From the NCBI RefSeq assembly GCF_001541225.1, contig NZ_LMTS01000173.1:28316-92315 (forward strand): 64,000 nucleotides of DNA. The letters run 5' to 3'. The notes beneath the pieces are model-generated. The model searched no databases, had not been told where the DNA came from, and saw nothing but the letters and a program-made list of their open reading frames with translations. A program made the translations under genes and the position numbers. How positions within the stretch are numbered: position 1 is the stretch's first letter; each line of letters starts with the position of its first letter. The stretch is from Variovorax sp. WDL1. GTDB lineage: Bacteria; Pseudomonadota; Gammaproteobacteria; Burkholderiales; Burkholderiaceae_C. This document shows positions 47,600 to 55,692 of this stretch, piece by piece.

Positions 47600-48496
47600 A
47601 TGGAAAGCTTTCTGCCCGCATCCCGCACTGTCAAGACGCCGAGGGTTGCCTCGCCGCGAGGTGCGTGTGACTGCCATTTCCATGTCTTCCCGGCAGAAGG
47701 CCGCGACAACCTGGCACCGGATCGTGGCTTCACCCCCGCCATCGCTGCTCTGGACGACTGGTTGGCCTGCGCAGGGACGCTCGGCCTCGAGCGTGGCGTG
47801 CTGGTCCAGCCCAGTCCCTACGGCACCGACAATCGCGTTCTGCTGGAGGCCGTGGCGCGCGCGCCCGACCGCTTGCGAGCCGTGGTCGCACTTGCGCCGC
47901 AGACATCCGTCGAGCAACTGCATGCGTTGAATCGCGCGGGAGCGCGTGGCGTGCGCGTGAATCACTACCTTCACCAGGGCCGGCTTCGCTATGCGGGTGG
48001 GACGACCCTGGAGAGTGTGCGGCCGTTGTTGCCAGCCTTGCTGGAGATCGGCTGGCACGTAGAACTTTGGATCGACGTCGCCTCCGACCTGCCCAACGTG
48101 ATGGCGCAACTTTGCGACTGGCCACCGGTGCCGTTGGTGTTCGACCACATGGGTTGTCCCAAGTCTGCCGAGGACGTCGATTCGCCCGGTTTTCAGCAGA
48201 TGCTGGCGCTGGTTGCCTCTGGACAGGCATGGGTCAAGCTTTCGGGAGCCGACCGGATATACCCCAATCCGATCGAGTACCCCTGTGCGCGCCCTGTCTT
48301 CGATGCGCTGCTGGCGACACGCACCGATCGTCTGGTCTGGGGCACCAACTGGCCTCATCCCCACCTGCAAGCGCATATGCCCGACGACGGCGACCTGCTC
48401 GACCTGTTCAACAGTTGGGTCCCTGATGCGAATGCACGCCAAGCCATTCTTGCCGCCAATCCCGCGCGGCTCTACGACTTCGCGGCGCCGGACTGA
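47600..48496 (+). CDS. Amidohydrolase, 2-pyrone-4,6-dicarboxylate hydrolase-like
   Basis: A 298-residue TIM-barrel hydrolase of the amidohydrolase 2 family: GACDCHFHVFP with the HxH metal motif, VNHYLHQGRLRY, LVFDHMGCP, and the C-terminal LVWGTNWPHPHL characteristic of LigI and lactonase relatives. It lies 20 bases after the ComA-like gene. It would open a lactone or pyrone ring or cleave a carboxylated intermediate. Its substrate is not evident. Confidence 0.85.
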   Translation: MESFLPASRTVKTPRVASPRGACDCHFHVFPAEGRDNLAPDRGFTPAIAALDDWLACAGTLGLERGVLVQPSPYGTDNRVLLEAVARAPDRLRAVVALAPQTSVEQLHALNRAGARGVRVNHYLHQGRLRYAGGTTLESVRPLLPALLEIGWHVELWIDVASDLPNVMAQLCDWPPVPLVFDHMGCPKSAEDVDSPGFQQMLALVASGQAWVKLSGADRIYPNPIEYPCARPVFDALLATRTDRLVWGTNWPHPHLQAHMPDDGDLLDLFNSWVPDANARQAILAANPARLYDFAAPD

Positions 48497-48543
48497 CCCT
48501 TCGGCGACCTCGCCTCACCCAGGCAACATAAATGGAGACGACC

Positions 48544-49515
48544 ATGACAAGACGGTACTGGATCACCCTGCTTCTAGGCCTCAGCTGCCTCGTTGCCCAC
48601 GCCTCCGCACAGGACGCGTACCCCAGCAAGCCGATCCGGCTGCTGGTCCCGTTTGCCCCGGGCGGGGCCGCCGACGCAGTCGCACGCATCCTGTCGAAGC
48701 CGTTGGGCGAGCAACTGGGCCAGCCCATCGTGATCGAAAATCGGGGAGGGGCCGGAGGAAACATCGGTGCGGATGCCGCAGCCCGCGCAGCGCCGGACGG
48801 CTACACATTGCTGCTCGGCTCCTCGGCCAATCTCGCCATCAATCCAACGCTCTACAAGTCGCTCCCCTTCGACCCGGTCAAGAGCTTCGCCCCTGTGAGC
48901 CTCGTCGTTGAAGCGCCTCACGTCATCGTCGTATCGGCCGCTTCCCCCGTCGATTCCGTCGCGGATCTGATCCGGCAGGCCAAGGCCGCAAAGCAGCCCC
49001 TTGCGTACGGAAGCGGCGGCGTGGGAACGCCAACTCACTTGGCGGGGCAACTGTTCGCAACCCGCGCCGCGGTGGAGATGAGGCACATTCCCTACAAGGG
49101 AAGCGGCCCCGCGCTCGTCGACCTGATGGCACAACGACTGAATGTGCAAATTGACAGCGTACCTGCGGTTATCGGGCCCATCCAGGGAGGCAAACTCAAG
49201 GCGCTGGCACAAACCGGCAAGGATCGTCTACCCATCCTGCCGAAGGTCCCGACAGCAGCCGAGGCGGGGCTGGCCGACTTCGAGGTGATCGGATGGTTCG
49301 GCGTGCTTGCGCCCGCGGGAACGCCACCGGCGGTCGTCGAGCGACTCAACTCCGCCATCAGGGCCGCGCTGAATGAGCCGGAAACCCGGGCCTTGTTCGA
49401 TCGACAGGGCGCCAGGACCACCGCGAACAGCCCAACGGAATTTGCCAGCTACATCCGTGCGGACATCGACAAGTGGGCCGCCGTGGTGAAAAGCGCCAGC
49501 ATTCAACTCGACTGA
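48544..49515 (+). CDS. Bug/TctC-type solute-binding protein
   Basis: A 323-residue periplasmic binding protein. The signal peptide is WITLLLGLSCLVAHASAQ, and the mature start AYPSKPIRLLVPFAPGGAADAVARI is typical of the tripartite tricarboxylate family, with VIENRGGAGGN following. I prefer ATG 48544 because GGAG lies six bases upstream; ATG 48532 has none. It sits in the rightward operon between the LigI-like hydrolase and the dehydrogenase, and no membrane partner genes are present. Confidence 0.9.
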   Translation: MTRRYWITLLLGLSCLVAHASAQDAYPSKPIRLLVPFAPGGAADAVARILSKPLGEQLGQPIVIENRGGAGGNIGADAAARAAPDGYTLLLGSSANLAINPTLYKSLPFDPVKSFAPVSLVVEAPHVIVVSAASPVDSVADLIRQAKAAKQPLAYGSGGVGTPTHLAGQLFATRAAVEMRHIPYKGSGPALVDLMAQRLNVQIDSVPAVIGPIQGGKLKALAQTGKDRLPILPKVPTAAEAGLADFEVIGWFGVLAPAGTPPAVVERLNSAIRAALNEPETRALFDRQGARTTANSPTEFASYIRADIDKWAAVVKSASIQLD

Positions 49516-49526
49516 TCGGAGATCGC

Positions 49527-50429
49527 ATGCCAGTCAAAATGCCATCCATCGGCTTCATCGGGCTCGGTGTCATGGGGCGGCCGATGGTCCGCAACCTGCT
49601 CAAGGGAGGCCTGTCTCTTTCGGTCTTCACGCATGGGGACGTGCCTGCGGACATTGCAGCTTCTGCGTTTGTCTGTGCCCACGCACGCGAAGTCGCCCAG
49701 CGCGCTGACACGATCATCGTGATGGTGCCCGACACCCCTGACGTCGAAGCCGTGCTGTTCGGGGAGCAAGGCGCGGCGGCCGGCCTTTCGGCTGGCAAGA
49801 CCGTGATCGACATGAGCTCCATCTCGCCCATCGTTACCAAGACGATTGCGCGCCGCATCGGCAAGCTGGGCTGCCACTACCTCGACGCTCCGGTCTCGGG
49901 CGGCGAGGTCGGCGCCCAGCAAGGAACACTGTCCATCATGGTGGGCGGTCCCGCAGAGGTCTTCGAAGCAGCGCATCCGTTGTTCGCGCTGATGGGCAAG
50001 AACATCTCGCACGTGGGCGATCACGGCGACGGGCAGACTGCCAAGGTCGCGAACCAGATCATCGTCGCGTTGAACATCCAGGCCGTTGCGGAGGCCTTGG
50101 TCTTTGCGGCCCGCGCCGGCGCGGACCCGGAACGCGTGCGTCGGGCGTTGATGGGCGGCTTCGCAACCTCCAAGGTGCTGGAGGTGCATGGTGAACGCAT
50201 GACCGGCCGGCATTTCGAACCTGGCTTCCGCATCTCACTTCATCAGAAGGACCTGAACCTCGCGCTGGAGAGCGCGCGCCTCCTTGGAATGGCCTTGCCG
50301 AACACGGCCACGGCACAGCAGATGTTTGGAAGCTGCGTCGCACAGGGCGGGGCTCGCTGGGACCATTCGGCGCTGGTTCGCGCCATCGAGCTGATGGCCG
50401 GCTGCCAGGTGGGCCTGGACCGGGCATGA
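49527..50429 (+). CDS. 3-Hydroxyisobutyrate dehydrogenase-family oxidoreductase
   Basis: A 300-residue beta-hydroxyacid dehydrogenase with the Rossmann motif GFIGLGVMGRPMVRNLLKGG and the substrate signature DAPVSGGEVGAQQGTLSIMVGG. The catalytic Lys is in GQTAKVANQI. Members oxidise 3-hydroxyisobutyrate or reduce tartronate semialdehyde, or act on 2-(hydroxymethyl)glutarate-like acids. It is last in the GntR-controlled operon, so it probably acts on a product of the upstream hydrolase or lyase. Confidence 0.9.
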   Translation: MPVKMPSIGFIGLGVMGRPMVRNLLKGGLSLSVFTHGDVPADIAASAFVCAHAREVAQRADTIIVMVPDTPDVEAVLFGEQGAAAGLSAGKTVIDMSSISPIVTKTIARRIGKLGCHYLDAPVSGGEVGAQQGTLSIMVGGPAEVFEAAHPLFALMGKNISHVGDHGDGQTAKVANQIIVALNIQAVAEALVFAARAGADPERVRRALMGGFATSKVLEVHGERMTGRHFEPGFRISLHQKDLNLALESARLLGMALPNTATAQQMFGSCVAQGGARWDHSALVRAIELMAGCQVGLDRA

Positions 50430-50730
50430 CGGCGGCGCTGCGAAGGGGCATGGTGGTCAGCATTGCTCGACGCCGGACGATCCCGCGCGTGCTTCGCTGG
50501 CTTGGCATGGCATTGGAACAGGACATGTCGCTGGTCTGGAGTTGTTGCGGCACACCAGCACTCGGACACTTCCCGGCAACCCCGTCGCCAGATGTTGACC
50601 GCCACGCCCGCATTTGCCGGTGCACGCATTGCGGCTATCGCTGGCGCCAGACTGCTTCGCCTGTCGGCGAGCAAGCCGAGTGGCATCCGTTGGGCCCGGA
50701 CTCTCCTTCCAGATAAGAGGCAGGAGGCGT

Positions 50731-50777
50731 GCGCGTCAAGTGGATGGCTTGGGCAGTCCGTAGCCCAACTGACGCGC
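50731..50777. repeat. Nested inverted repeat
   Basis: Outer arms GCGCGTCA (50731-50738) and TGACGCGC (50770-50777) enclose an inner stem TTGGGC (50749-50754) / GCCCAA (50763-50768) with an eight-base loop. There is no T-tract, so it is not a standard terminator. Confidence 0.5.
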
Positions 50778-50898
50778 GTGCCGCAAAGAGAGCAGCACTA
50801 CTTCTCTGAGTCACAACCATGCGTGCGGCGCAAGTCCGTTGCCCATGTCTTTCCTGCGGTTGAGCTTGTCAGCTGCAAACTCAAACACGTACTATGGT

Positions 50899-50914
50899 CT
50901 CTGGCATACCAGAG
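50899..50914. promoter_or_regulatory. Short palindrome, operator-like
   Basis: CTCTGG and CCAGAG are separated by CATA, with further partial symmetry outside (TGG to the left, TAC to the right). It begins five bases after an ATG that opens a 42-codon frame (50894-51022). The geometry resembles GntR-type operators, but no adjacent gene explains it. Confidence 0.3.
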
Positions 50915-51162
50915 TACGTCCACGCGAACTTGGCGGATGCCAATTTCCCGCGCAAAGCCGCCTACGCAAAAGGCGGCGCGTCCTTGCATGACAAGGCCCA
51001 AGCAATGACCCTCGCTGGTTAGCGGGGACGGAAAGGCATCGTCTTCGATCTCGGTGAGCTTGCCTTGAAGTTGGCCTGTCCTGTAGCCAAATGGTCTTCG
51101 CTGGGAGAACCCCGCGGTGATCATCATCATTACCGCCTGCGAACCGTCCGGCTGATCGAGCG

Positions 51163-52686
51163 TCATGGGCTCGATGCCGTCATCGAGCTTTCGTTCCGTG
51201 GAAGGGTCACCGGCCCCAGTCGTTCCAGCTTCCGCAACTCCGCAGCGCAGAACTCAGGGGACTGCATGCCCCCGAACGCCATCGCCTCGCTGGCGAACCG
51301 GCTCGCCGCGTCCGGCAGCGCATCCCGGCCTTGCAGCCGAAACGAAATCGGCGCGAGCGGGCCGAACAGCAGGGCGCGCTGCAGCCCAGGCCAGCGTTCC
51401 AGGTCGGGCTCCACGCCGGCGGCGCGCGCGAACAGCAACGCCATCAGGTTCATCTTCGTCTTCCGCGGCTTGTCGCCATGGGCCCGGCATGCGGCGAGGT
51501 CCGGTTGCATCTCTTCGGGCGTCGGAGATGCGACGGCACCGCTCCATACGTAAGCCAGCCACCGCGCCTGCAATTCGAGCGGCGGGAACAGCGGCCCGGA
51601 CTGATCCCACATCCCCACGAACGCAAGCCCCGGCAGCTCCGGGTGGAAGGTGTGCTTGTAGAGATCGATGCGCTGCGCAGCCAGGTTGAGCGTGCGGCGG
51701 ATCGGCTCGCTCAGGAAGGGCAGGTTCAGTTCGAAGCCGGTGCCGAAGAGGATGCCGTCGAACGCCTCCGTTCGCCCGTCGCCGAACGTGACTTGCGTGC
51801 CGTCGACACGATCGAACCATGGGCGCACTTCGATACGGCCCTCGGCGATCAGGGGAAGGTAGTGCTGGCTGAGCGTCAGGCCAGCGTCGAAGATGCTCTC
51901 TGCGGGTCTCGGTGCGCCGTACTGGTCCGGGCTGCCCACCGCGTCCAGCACCAGTTGCTTCAGCATCGCACCGAACTCCGCGGACGGCAGCGACTCCTCT
52001 GCCAGCGCCTGGTAGCGCGAGAACACGCGATGGTCCGACGGGACTCCGGCCATCAGTTTCGGAAGCACATAGCGCTGGCGCCGGTTGCACACGACGACGC
52101 GGGACGCACCGAGCATGCAGAGGTCGCTGGCGATCTCGAGGGCGCTGATCGCACAGCCGGCCACGAGAACGCGCTTTCCCCGGTAGCGCTCCGGGTCCTT
52201 GTATGCGCTGGTATGCGCCACGCCGGCGTCGCCCGAGAACGACTCCAGCCCCGCTACCTGGGGGACGCACGCGTGCTGGAACCGGCCGCTGGCGACCACG
52301 ACTTTCTCGAAGACTTCCTCCTCGGCGCCGTGCCGCACCGCCCATCCGCCCGGTGCGGCCCGGATCTCGCGCACGGGCGTGCCCAGACGAGTGCGCGCCG
52401 GCAGGTCGAACCTGGCCGCATAGCGCTGAAGGTAGTCGCCGATCTCGCGGTTGGACGGGTAGATGGGCAGCCCCGGCGCGTGCGGCAGGTCGCTGAACTG
52501 GGTGAGCACGCGGCTGGTGTTCGTGCGCATGGACGGCCATACGCCGCTGCAACTGGCGTCGCCGCTCCATTGGCCACCCGCCACCTTCGCCTGCTCGAAC
52601 AGCACGGGCGCGAAGCCTTCCGATCGAAGGTAGCGCGCGGCGACCAACCCGCCCGGCCCGGAACCGATGATTGCGACTCTTTGCAT
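51163..52686 (-). CDS. Flavin-containing monooxygenase
   Basis: A 507-residue FAD/NADPH monooxygenase. The FAD-binding GSGPGGLVAARYL is at about 8-20, and NADPH-binding GCAISALEIASDL lies near 190 (GxxxxG variant). The FMO-type ATG motif is present as LFGTGFELNLPFL. An FMO-identifying FxGxxxHxxxY is only weakly recognisable around FSGDAGVAHTSAY. The ATG at 52686 follows GGAGGAAAAG. It would hydroxylate a nitrogen or sulfur centre or act as a Baeyer-Villiger enzyme; substrate unknown. Confidence 0.87.
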   Translation of the reverse strand: MQRVAIIGSGPGGLVAARYLRSEGFAPVLFEQAKVAGGQWSGDASCSGVWPSMRTNTSRVLTQFSDLPHAPGLPIYPSNREIGDYLQRYAARFDLPARTRLGTPVREIRAAPGGWAVRHGAEEEVFEKVVVASGRFQHACVPQVAGLESFSGDAGVAHTSAYKDPERYRGKRVLVAGCAISALEIASDLCMLGASRVVVCNRRQRYVLPKLMAGVPSDHRVFSRYQALAEESLPSAEFGAMLKQLVLDAVGSPDQYGAPRPAESIFDAGLTLSQHYLPLIAEGRIEVRPWFDRVDGTQVTFGDGRTEAFDGILFGTGFELNLPFLSEPIRRTLNLAAQRIDLYKHTFHPELPGLAFVGMWDQSGPLFPPLELQARWLAYVWSGAVASPTPEEMQPDLAACRAHGDKPRKTKMNLMALLFARAAGVEPDLERWPGLQRALLFGPLAPISFRLQGRDALPDAASRFASEAMAFGGMQSPEFCAAELRKLERLGPVTLPRNESSMTASSP

Positions 52687-52742
52687 TGCTTTTCCTCCTT
52701 GGCCCATTGTCGATGCAGCACCCCTGCCCGAGGTTTCGCCGT

Positions 52743-53552
52743 CTACCGCCGCCTACCGCCGCTAGCCGCCCTATCGGTCCTCTCCGCCCGGAGCACCCGA
52801 TGCGCCACCAGCAGCCACCCGGCGGCCCATGCTGCCCCCAGCGCCCATCCGGCCAGCACATCGGTCCCCCAATGCACCCCCAGCGCCACGCGGCTCACGC
52901 CCACCAGAAAGGTCGCCACCGCCGCCATCGCCAGGATGAACACGCGCTCCACCCAGCGGCTGCGCGTGTTCGCCAGCAGCGCGCCGAGCGTGAGGAACAC
53001 GATCGCCGACATGCTCGCATGCCCGCTCGGAAAGCTCATGCCCCAGGCCGCGTGGTCGGCGAAGGCAAGGTCGGGCCGCAGGCGCCCGAAGGCGGGCTTG
53101 AGCAGCAGGTGGATCAGCACCGCACCGGCCGCGGTGGAAGCGGCCACCAGGACGGCGGAGGTGCGCGCCGACAGCAGCGCCAGGTAGATCACGGTGGCGA
53201 CAACCAGGAAGCTCAACACCACGGCGCTGCCCAGGCCGCTCAGGTCGCGCATGACCACGCCGAAACGCGGGTGCGCCGTCCTGAAGCGCTCGGCGGCCTC
53301 GAGGAGCTGCATGTCGAGGCTGTGCGTGTCGCCCTCGAGGACTTCGCTGGCCAGCAGCGAGAACAGCAACAGCGACAGCACGACGCCCAAGCCAGCTACG
53401 AGCGGCACGACCAGCGTGCGCAGGACATCGAAGCGGCGCGCGCCCAGGCGCGCTGCAAACGCCCGGTGAAGAAGCATCGGTCGGGCTACGCGGACCCCCG
53501 CGGACTCTTTCCGGGAGGGGTGTTGCTCGGCATGGCGGTTTTCTGCAGGCAT
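52743..53552 (-). CDS. PAP2-family membrane phosphatase
   Basis: A membrane phosphatase (about 269 residues, or 244 if it starts at ATG 53477). The three PAP2 motifs are present in order: KPAFGRLRP, SFPSGHASM, and SRVALGVHWGTD. There are six hydrophobic segments. It probably removes phosphate from undecaprenyl pyrophosphate or phosphatidate at the periplasmic face. If the former, it would recycle the carrier lipid used in glycan assembly. The start is uncertain: neither ATG has a clear ribosome binding site. Confidence 0.88.
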   Translation of the reverse strand: MPAENRHAEQHPSRKESAGVRVARPMLLHRAFAARLGARRFDVLRTLVVPLVAGLGVVLSLLLFSLLASEVLEGDTHSLDMQLLEAAERFRTAHPRFGVVMRDLSGLGSAVVLSFLVVATVIYLALLSARTSAVLVAASTAAGAVLIHLLLKPAFGRLRPDLAFADHAAWGMSFPSGHASMSAIVFLTLGALLANTRSRWVERVFILAMAAVATFLVGVSRVALGVHWGTDVLAGWALGAAWAAGWLLVAHRVLRAERTDRAASGGRRR

Positions 53553-53641
53553 TTGCGCATCGTGACGCAATCCGATGCGGGCGAGTGTCAGCCCAAGCGC
53601 CACCGCATGCAATGGGGGGGCGCGGCCCCTGGGGCGCTGCC

Positions 53642-53962
53642 TCAGTTCAGCGTGGCTCCTCGGTACTCCGCCAGCTCCGTGCGCTGGAATTCGCCCACCG
53701 GCAGCCGCTTGTCCTCCACCCCGGGGAATCGCCCGACGATCTCGCCGCGCTCCCGTACCCAGCAGCCCTTCAGGGTCTCGGTGCCCCACCAGGTGAGGTA
53801 GGCGACGCGGGCGAGGCCCTCGCAGTCGCCCTGGGCGTCCGTGAGGCTCATCACGTCGAACTCGGCGCCCTTGGTCGTGTAGAGGATGCCCGGTTGTGCG
53901 TTGCAGGCGGCGATCAGTACGCAGCCCAGGGCGAACGCAGGCCCGGAAAGAGGTGATTTCAT
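53642..53962 (-). CDS. Small hypothetical lipoprotein
   Basis: A 106-residue predicted lipoprotein with hydrophobic signal and lipobox VLIAAC (Cys20). The mature part has two further cysteines that could pair (GDCEGLA and KGCWVRE). No named family recognised. It lies 90 bases upstream of the PAP2 gene on the same strand, with its own spacing. Confidence 0.6.
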   Translation of the reverse strand: MKSPLSGPAFALGCVLIAACNAQPGILYTTKGAEFDVMSLTDAQGDCEGLARVAYLTWWGTETLKGCWVRERGEIVGRFPGVEDKRLPVGEFQRTELAEYRGATLN

Positions 53963-54177
53963 GTGAGTACTCCCTGACGGCCGAACCCTCGGCCGCGTGA
54001 GCCGATTGGGCGCGCAGGGAGCCCGGCCGTCATCCTCCGGAAAGACGAGAAAGCGAGCCAGCGCAGGGCGCAGGCGGACAGAAGGTTTGGGATGAGCCCC
54101 TACAAGGCGGCCGAACGCCAGGCCTTAAATTCGACGCCTCTTCGATCCATTCTTGCAACACCCTCTCGGAGTTGGAA

Positions 54178-55692
54178 ATGAGCGCGCGCACCCAACCGTC
54201 CCCGGGCGGCAATCACCAAGAGCACGATCCCGGACTGCTGAAGATGGGCGCCCCCGGCCTCGACGACGTGCTGGGCGGCGGGCTCACCGCCCACCGGCTG
54301 TACCTGCTGGAGGGTGCGCCGGGCGCGGGCAAGACGACGGTGGCGATCCAGTTCCTGCGCGAGGGCGTGGCCAACGGCGAGGCGGTGCTGTACGTCACCC
54401 TCTCTGAAACGGCACAGGAACTGCAGGGCGTGGCAAGCTCGCACGGCTGGGACCTGGCGGGCATCGAGGTCCGGGAGATGCTGCCGGCGCAGGACGCACT
54501 GGAGCCTGACGACCAGTACACGATGTTCCACCCCTCGGAGGTGGAGCTCGGCGAGACCACGCTCAGGATCCTGGCGGACGTCGAGAAGATCAAGCCCAGC
54601 CGGGTGGTGTTCGACTCGCTCTCCGAGCTGCGCCTGCTGGCGGGTGGGTCGCTGCGTTACCGCCGGCAGATCCTGGCGCTCAAGCAGTTCTTCACCGGCC
54701 GGCAATGCGCGGTGCTGCTGCTCGACGACCTGACGGCCACCGACCAGGACCTGCAGGTGCAAAGCATCGCGCATGCGGTGATCCGGCTGGAGCAGTTCAA
54801 CCCCGACTACGGCGCATCGCGCCGGCGGCTGGTGGTCACCAAGTACCGGGGCAAGGAGTACCGCGGCGGCTACCACGACTACAAGATCGCCCGCGGCGGG
54901 CTGCAGGTGTTTCCGCGGCTGGTGGCCTCGGAGCACTCGCTGCCGGTGCAGCAGACGCGCATGGCCAGCGGGATCCCCGCGCTGGACGACCTGCTCGGCG
55001 GCGGCGTCGAGAGGGGGACCAGCACCCTCTTCGTGGGTGCGCCGGGCACGGGCAAGTCGAGCGTGGCGGTCCAGTTCGCGGTCACTGCGGCCAAGCGCGG
55101 GGAATGCGCGGCGCTCTTCATCTTCGACGAGAGCATCAACACCCTGCGCTCGCGCTGCGAGGGCCTGGGCATGGACCTCGGGCCCTTCCTCGAGTCAGGA
55201 CACATCCGCGTGCGGCAGGTCGACCCCGCGGAACTGTCGCCGGGCGAGTTCGTCCATGAGATCCGAGATGCCGTCGAGCAGCACAAGGCGACGGTGGTGG
55301 TGATCGACAGCCTGAACGGCTATCTCAACGCCATGCCCGACGAGCGTTTCCTGATCGTCCAGCTGCACGAGTTGCTGACCTACCTCGGGCAGCACGGCGT
55401 GGCCACCATGCTGATCGGCGCGCAGCATGGCCTGATCGGCATGCAGATGCAGACACCGGTGGACGCAAGCTACCTGGCTGATTCGGTGGTGCTGCTGCGC
55501 TATTTCGAGGACGAGGGCGAGGTGAGGCAGGCGATCTCGGTGCTCAAGAAGCGCGGCGGCGCGCACGAGCGCAGCATCCGCTCGTTCTCGCTGGATGCAC
55601 AGGGCATCCATGTCGGGCAGCCGCTGCGCAACTTCAGGGGCATCCTCACGGGCATCCCGATCCCCATCGATGGAGTCCGGACGCCATCGTGA
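54178..55692 (+). CDS. KaiC-like double RecA-fold ATPase
   Basis: A 504-residue protein with two RecA-type domains, close to the length of cyanobacterial KaiC. Walker A motifs are GAPGAGKT (46-53) and GAPGTGKS (287-294). Each domain opens with the KaiC-type phrase of a short linker ending in LDDVLGGG or LDDLLGGG. The glutamate pair after Walker A in KaiC appears as Ser-Glu in domain 1 (VTLSETAQE) and Asp-Glu in domain 2 (FIFDESINT). The ATG at 54178 has GGAG six bases upstream. It overlaps the kinase gene by four bases, so the two are coupled. Confidence 0.9.
   Translation: MSARTQPSPGGNHQEHDPGLLKMGAPGLDDVLGGGLTAHRLYLLEGAPGAGKTTVAIQFLREGVANGEAVLYVTLSETAQELQGVASSHGWDLAGIEVREMLPAQDALEPDDQYTMFHPSEVELGETTLRILADVEKIKPSRVVFDSLSELRLLAGGSLRYRRQILALKQFFTGRQCAVLLLDDLTATDQDLQVQSIAHAVIRLEQFNPDYGASRRRLVVTKYRGKEYRGGYHDYKIARGGLQVFPRLVASEHSLPVQQTRMASGIPALDDLLGGGVERGTSTLFVGAPGTGKSSVAVQFAVTAAKRGECAALFIFDESINTLRSRCEGLGMDLGPFLESGHIRVRQVDPAELSPGEFVHEIRDAVEQHKATVVVIDSLNGYLNAMPDERFLIVQLHELLTYLGQHGVATMLIGAQHGLIGMQMQTPVDASYLADSVVLLRYFEDEGEVRQAISVLKKRGGAHERSIRSFSLDAQGIHVGQPLRNFRGILTGIPIPIDGVRTPS

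Larger units (their letters stand above)
50430..51162. other. Gene-poor stretch with palindromes
   Basis: About 730 bases without a gene I can defend, with base composition less GC-rich than its flanks. Short open frames exist, for example 96 codons overlapping the preceding stop as ATGA, and 42 codons at 50894-51022. None matches a family I recognise. Two inverted repeats are present and are listed separately. It may be decayed coding sequence or the scar of an insertion. Confidence 0.4.

Noticed and set aside
50426..50716. A 96-codon plus-strand frame with a CxCxxC cluster, overlapping the preceding stop as ATGA
   Set aside because: The zinc-ribbon-like cluster is suggestive, but there is no recognisable family and no independent ribosome binding site. 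Kept as an observation within the gene-poor stretch only.
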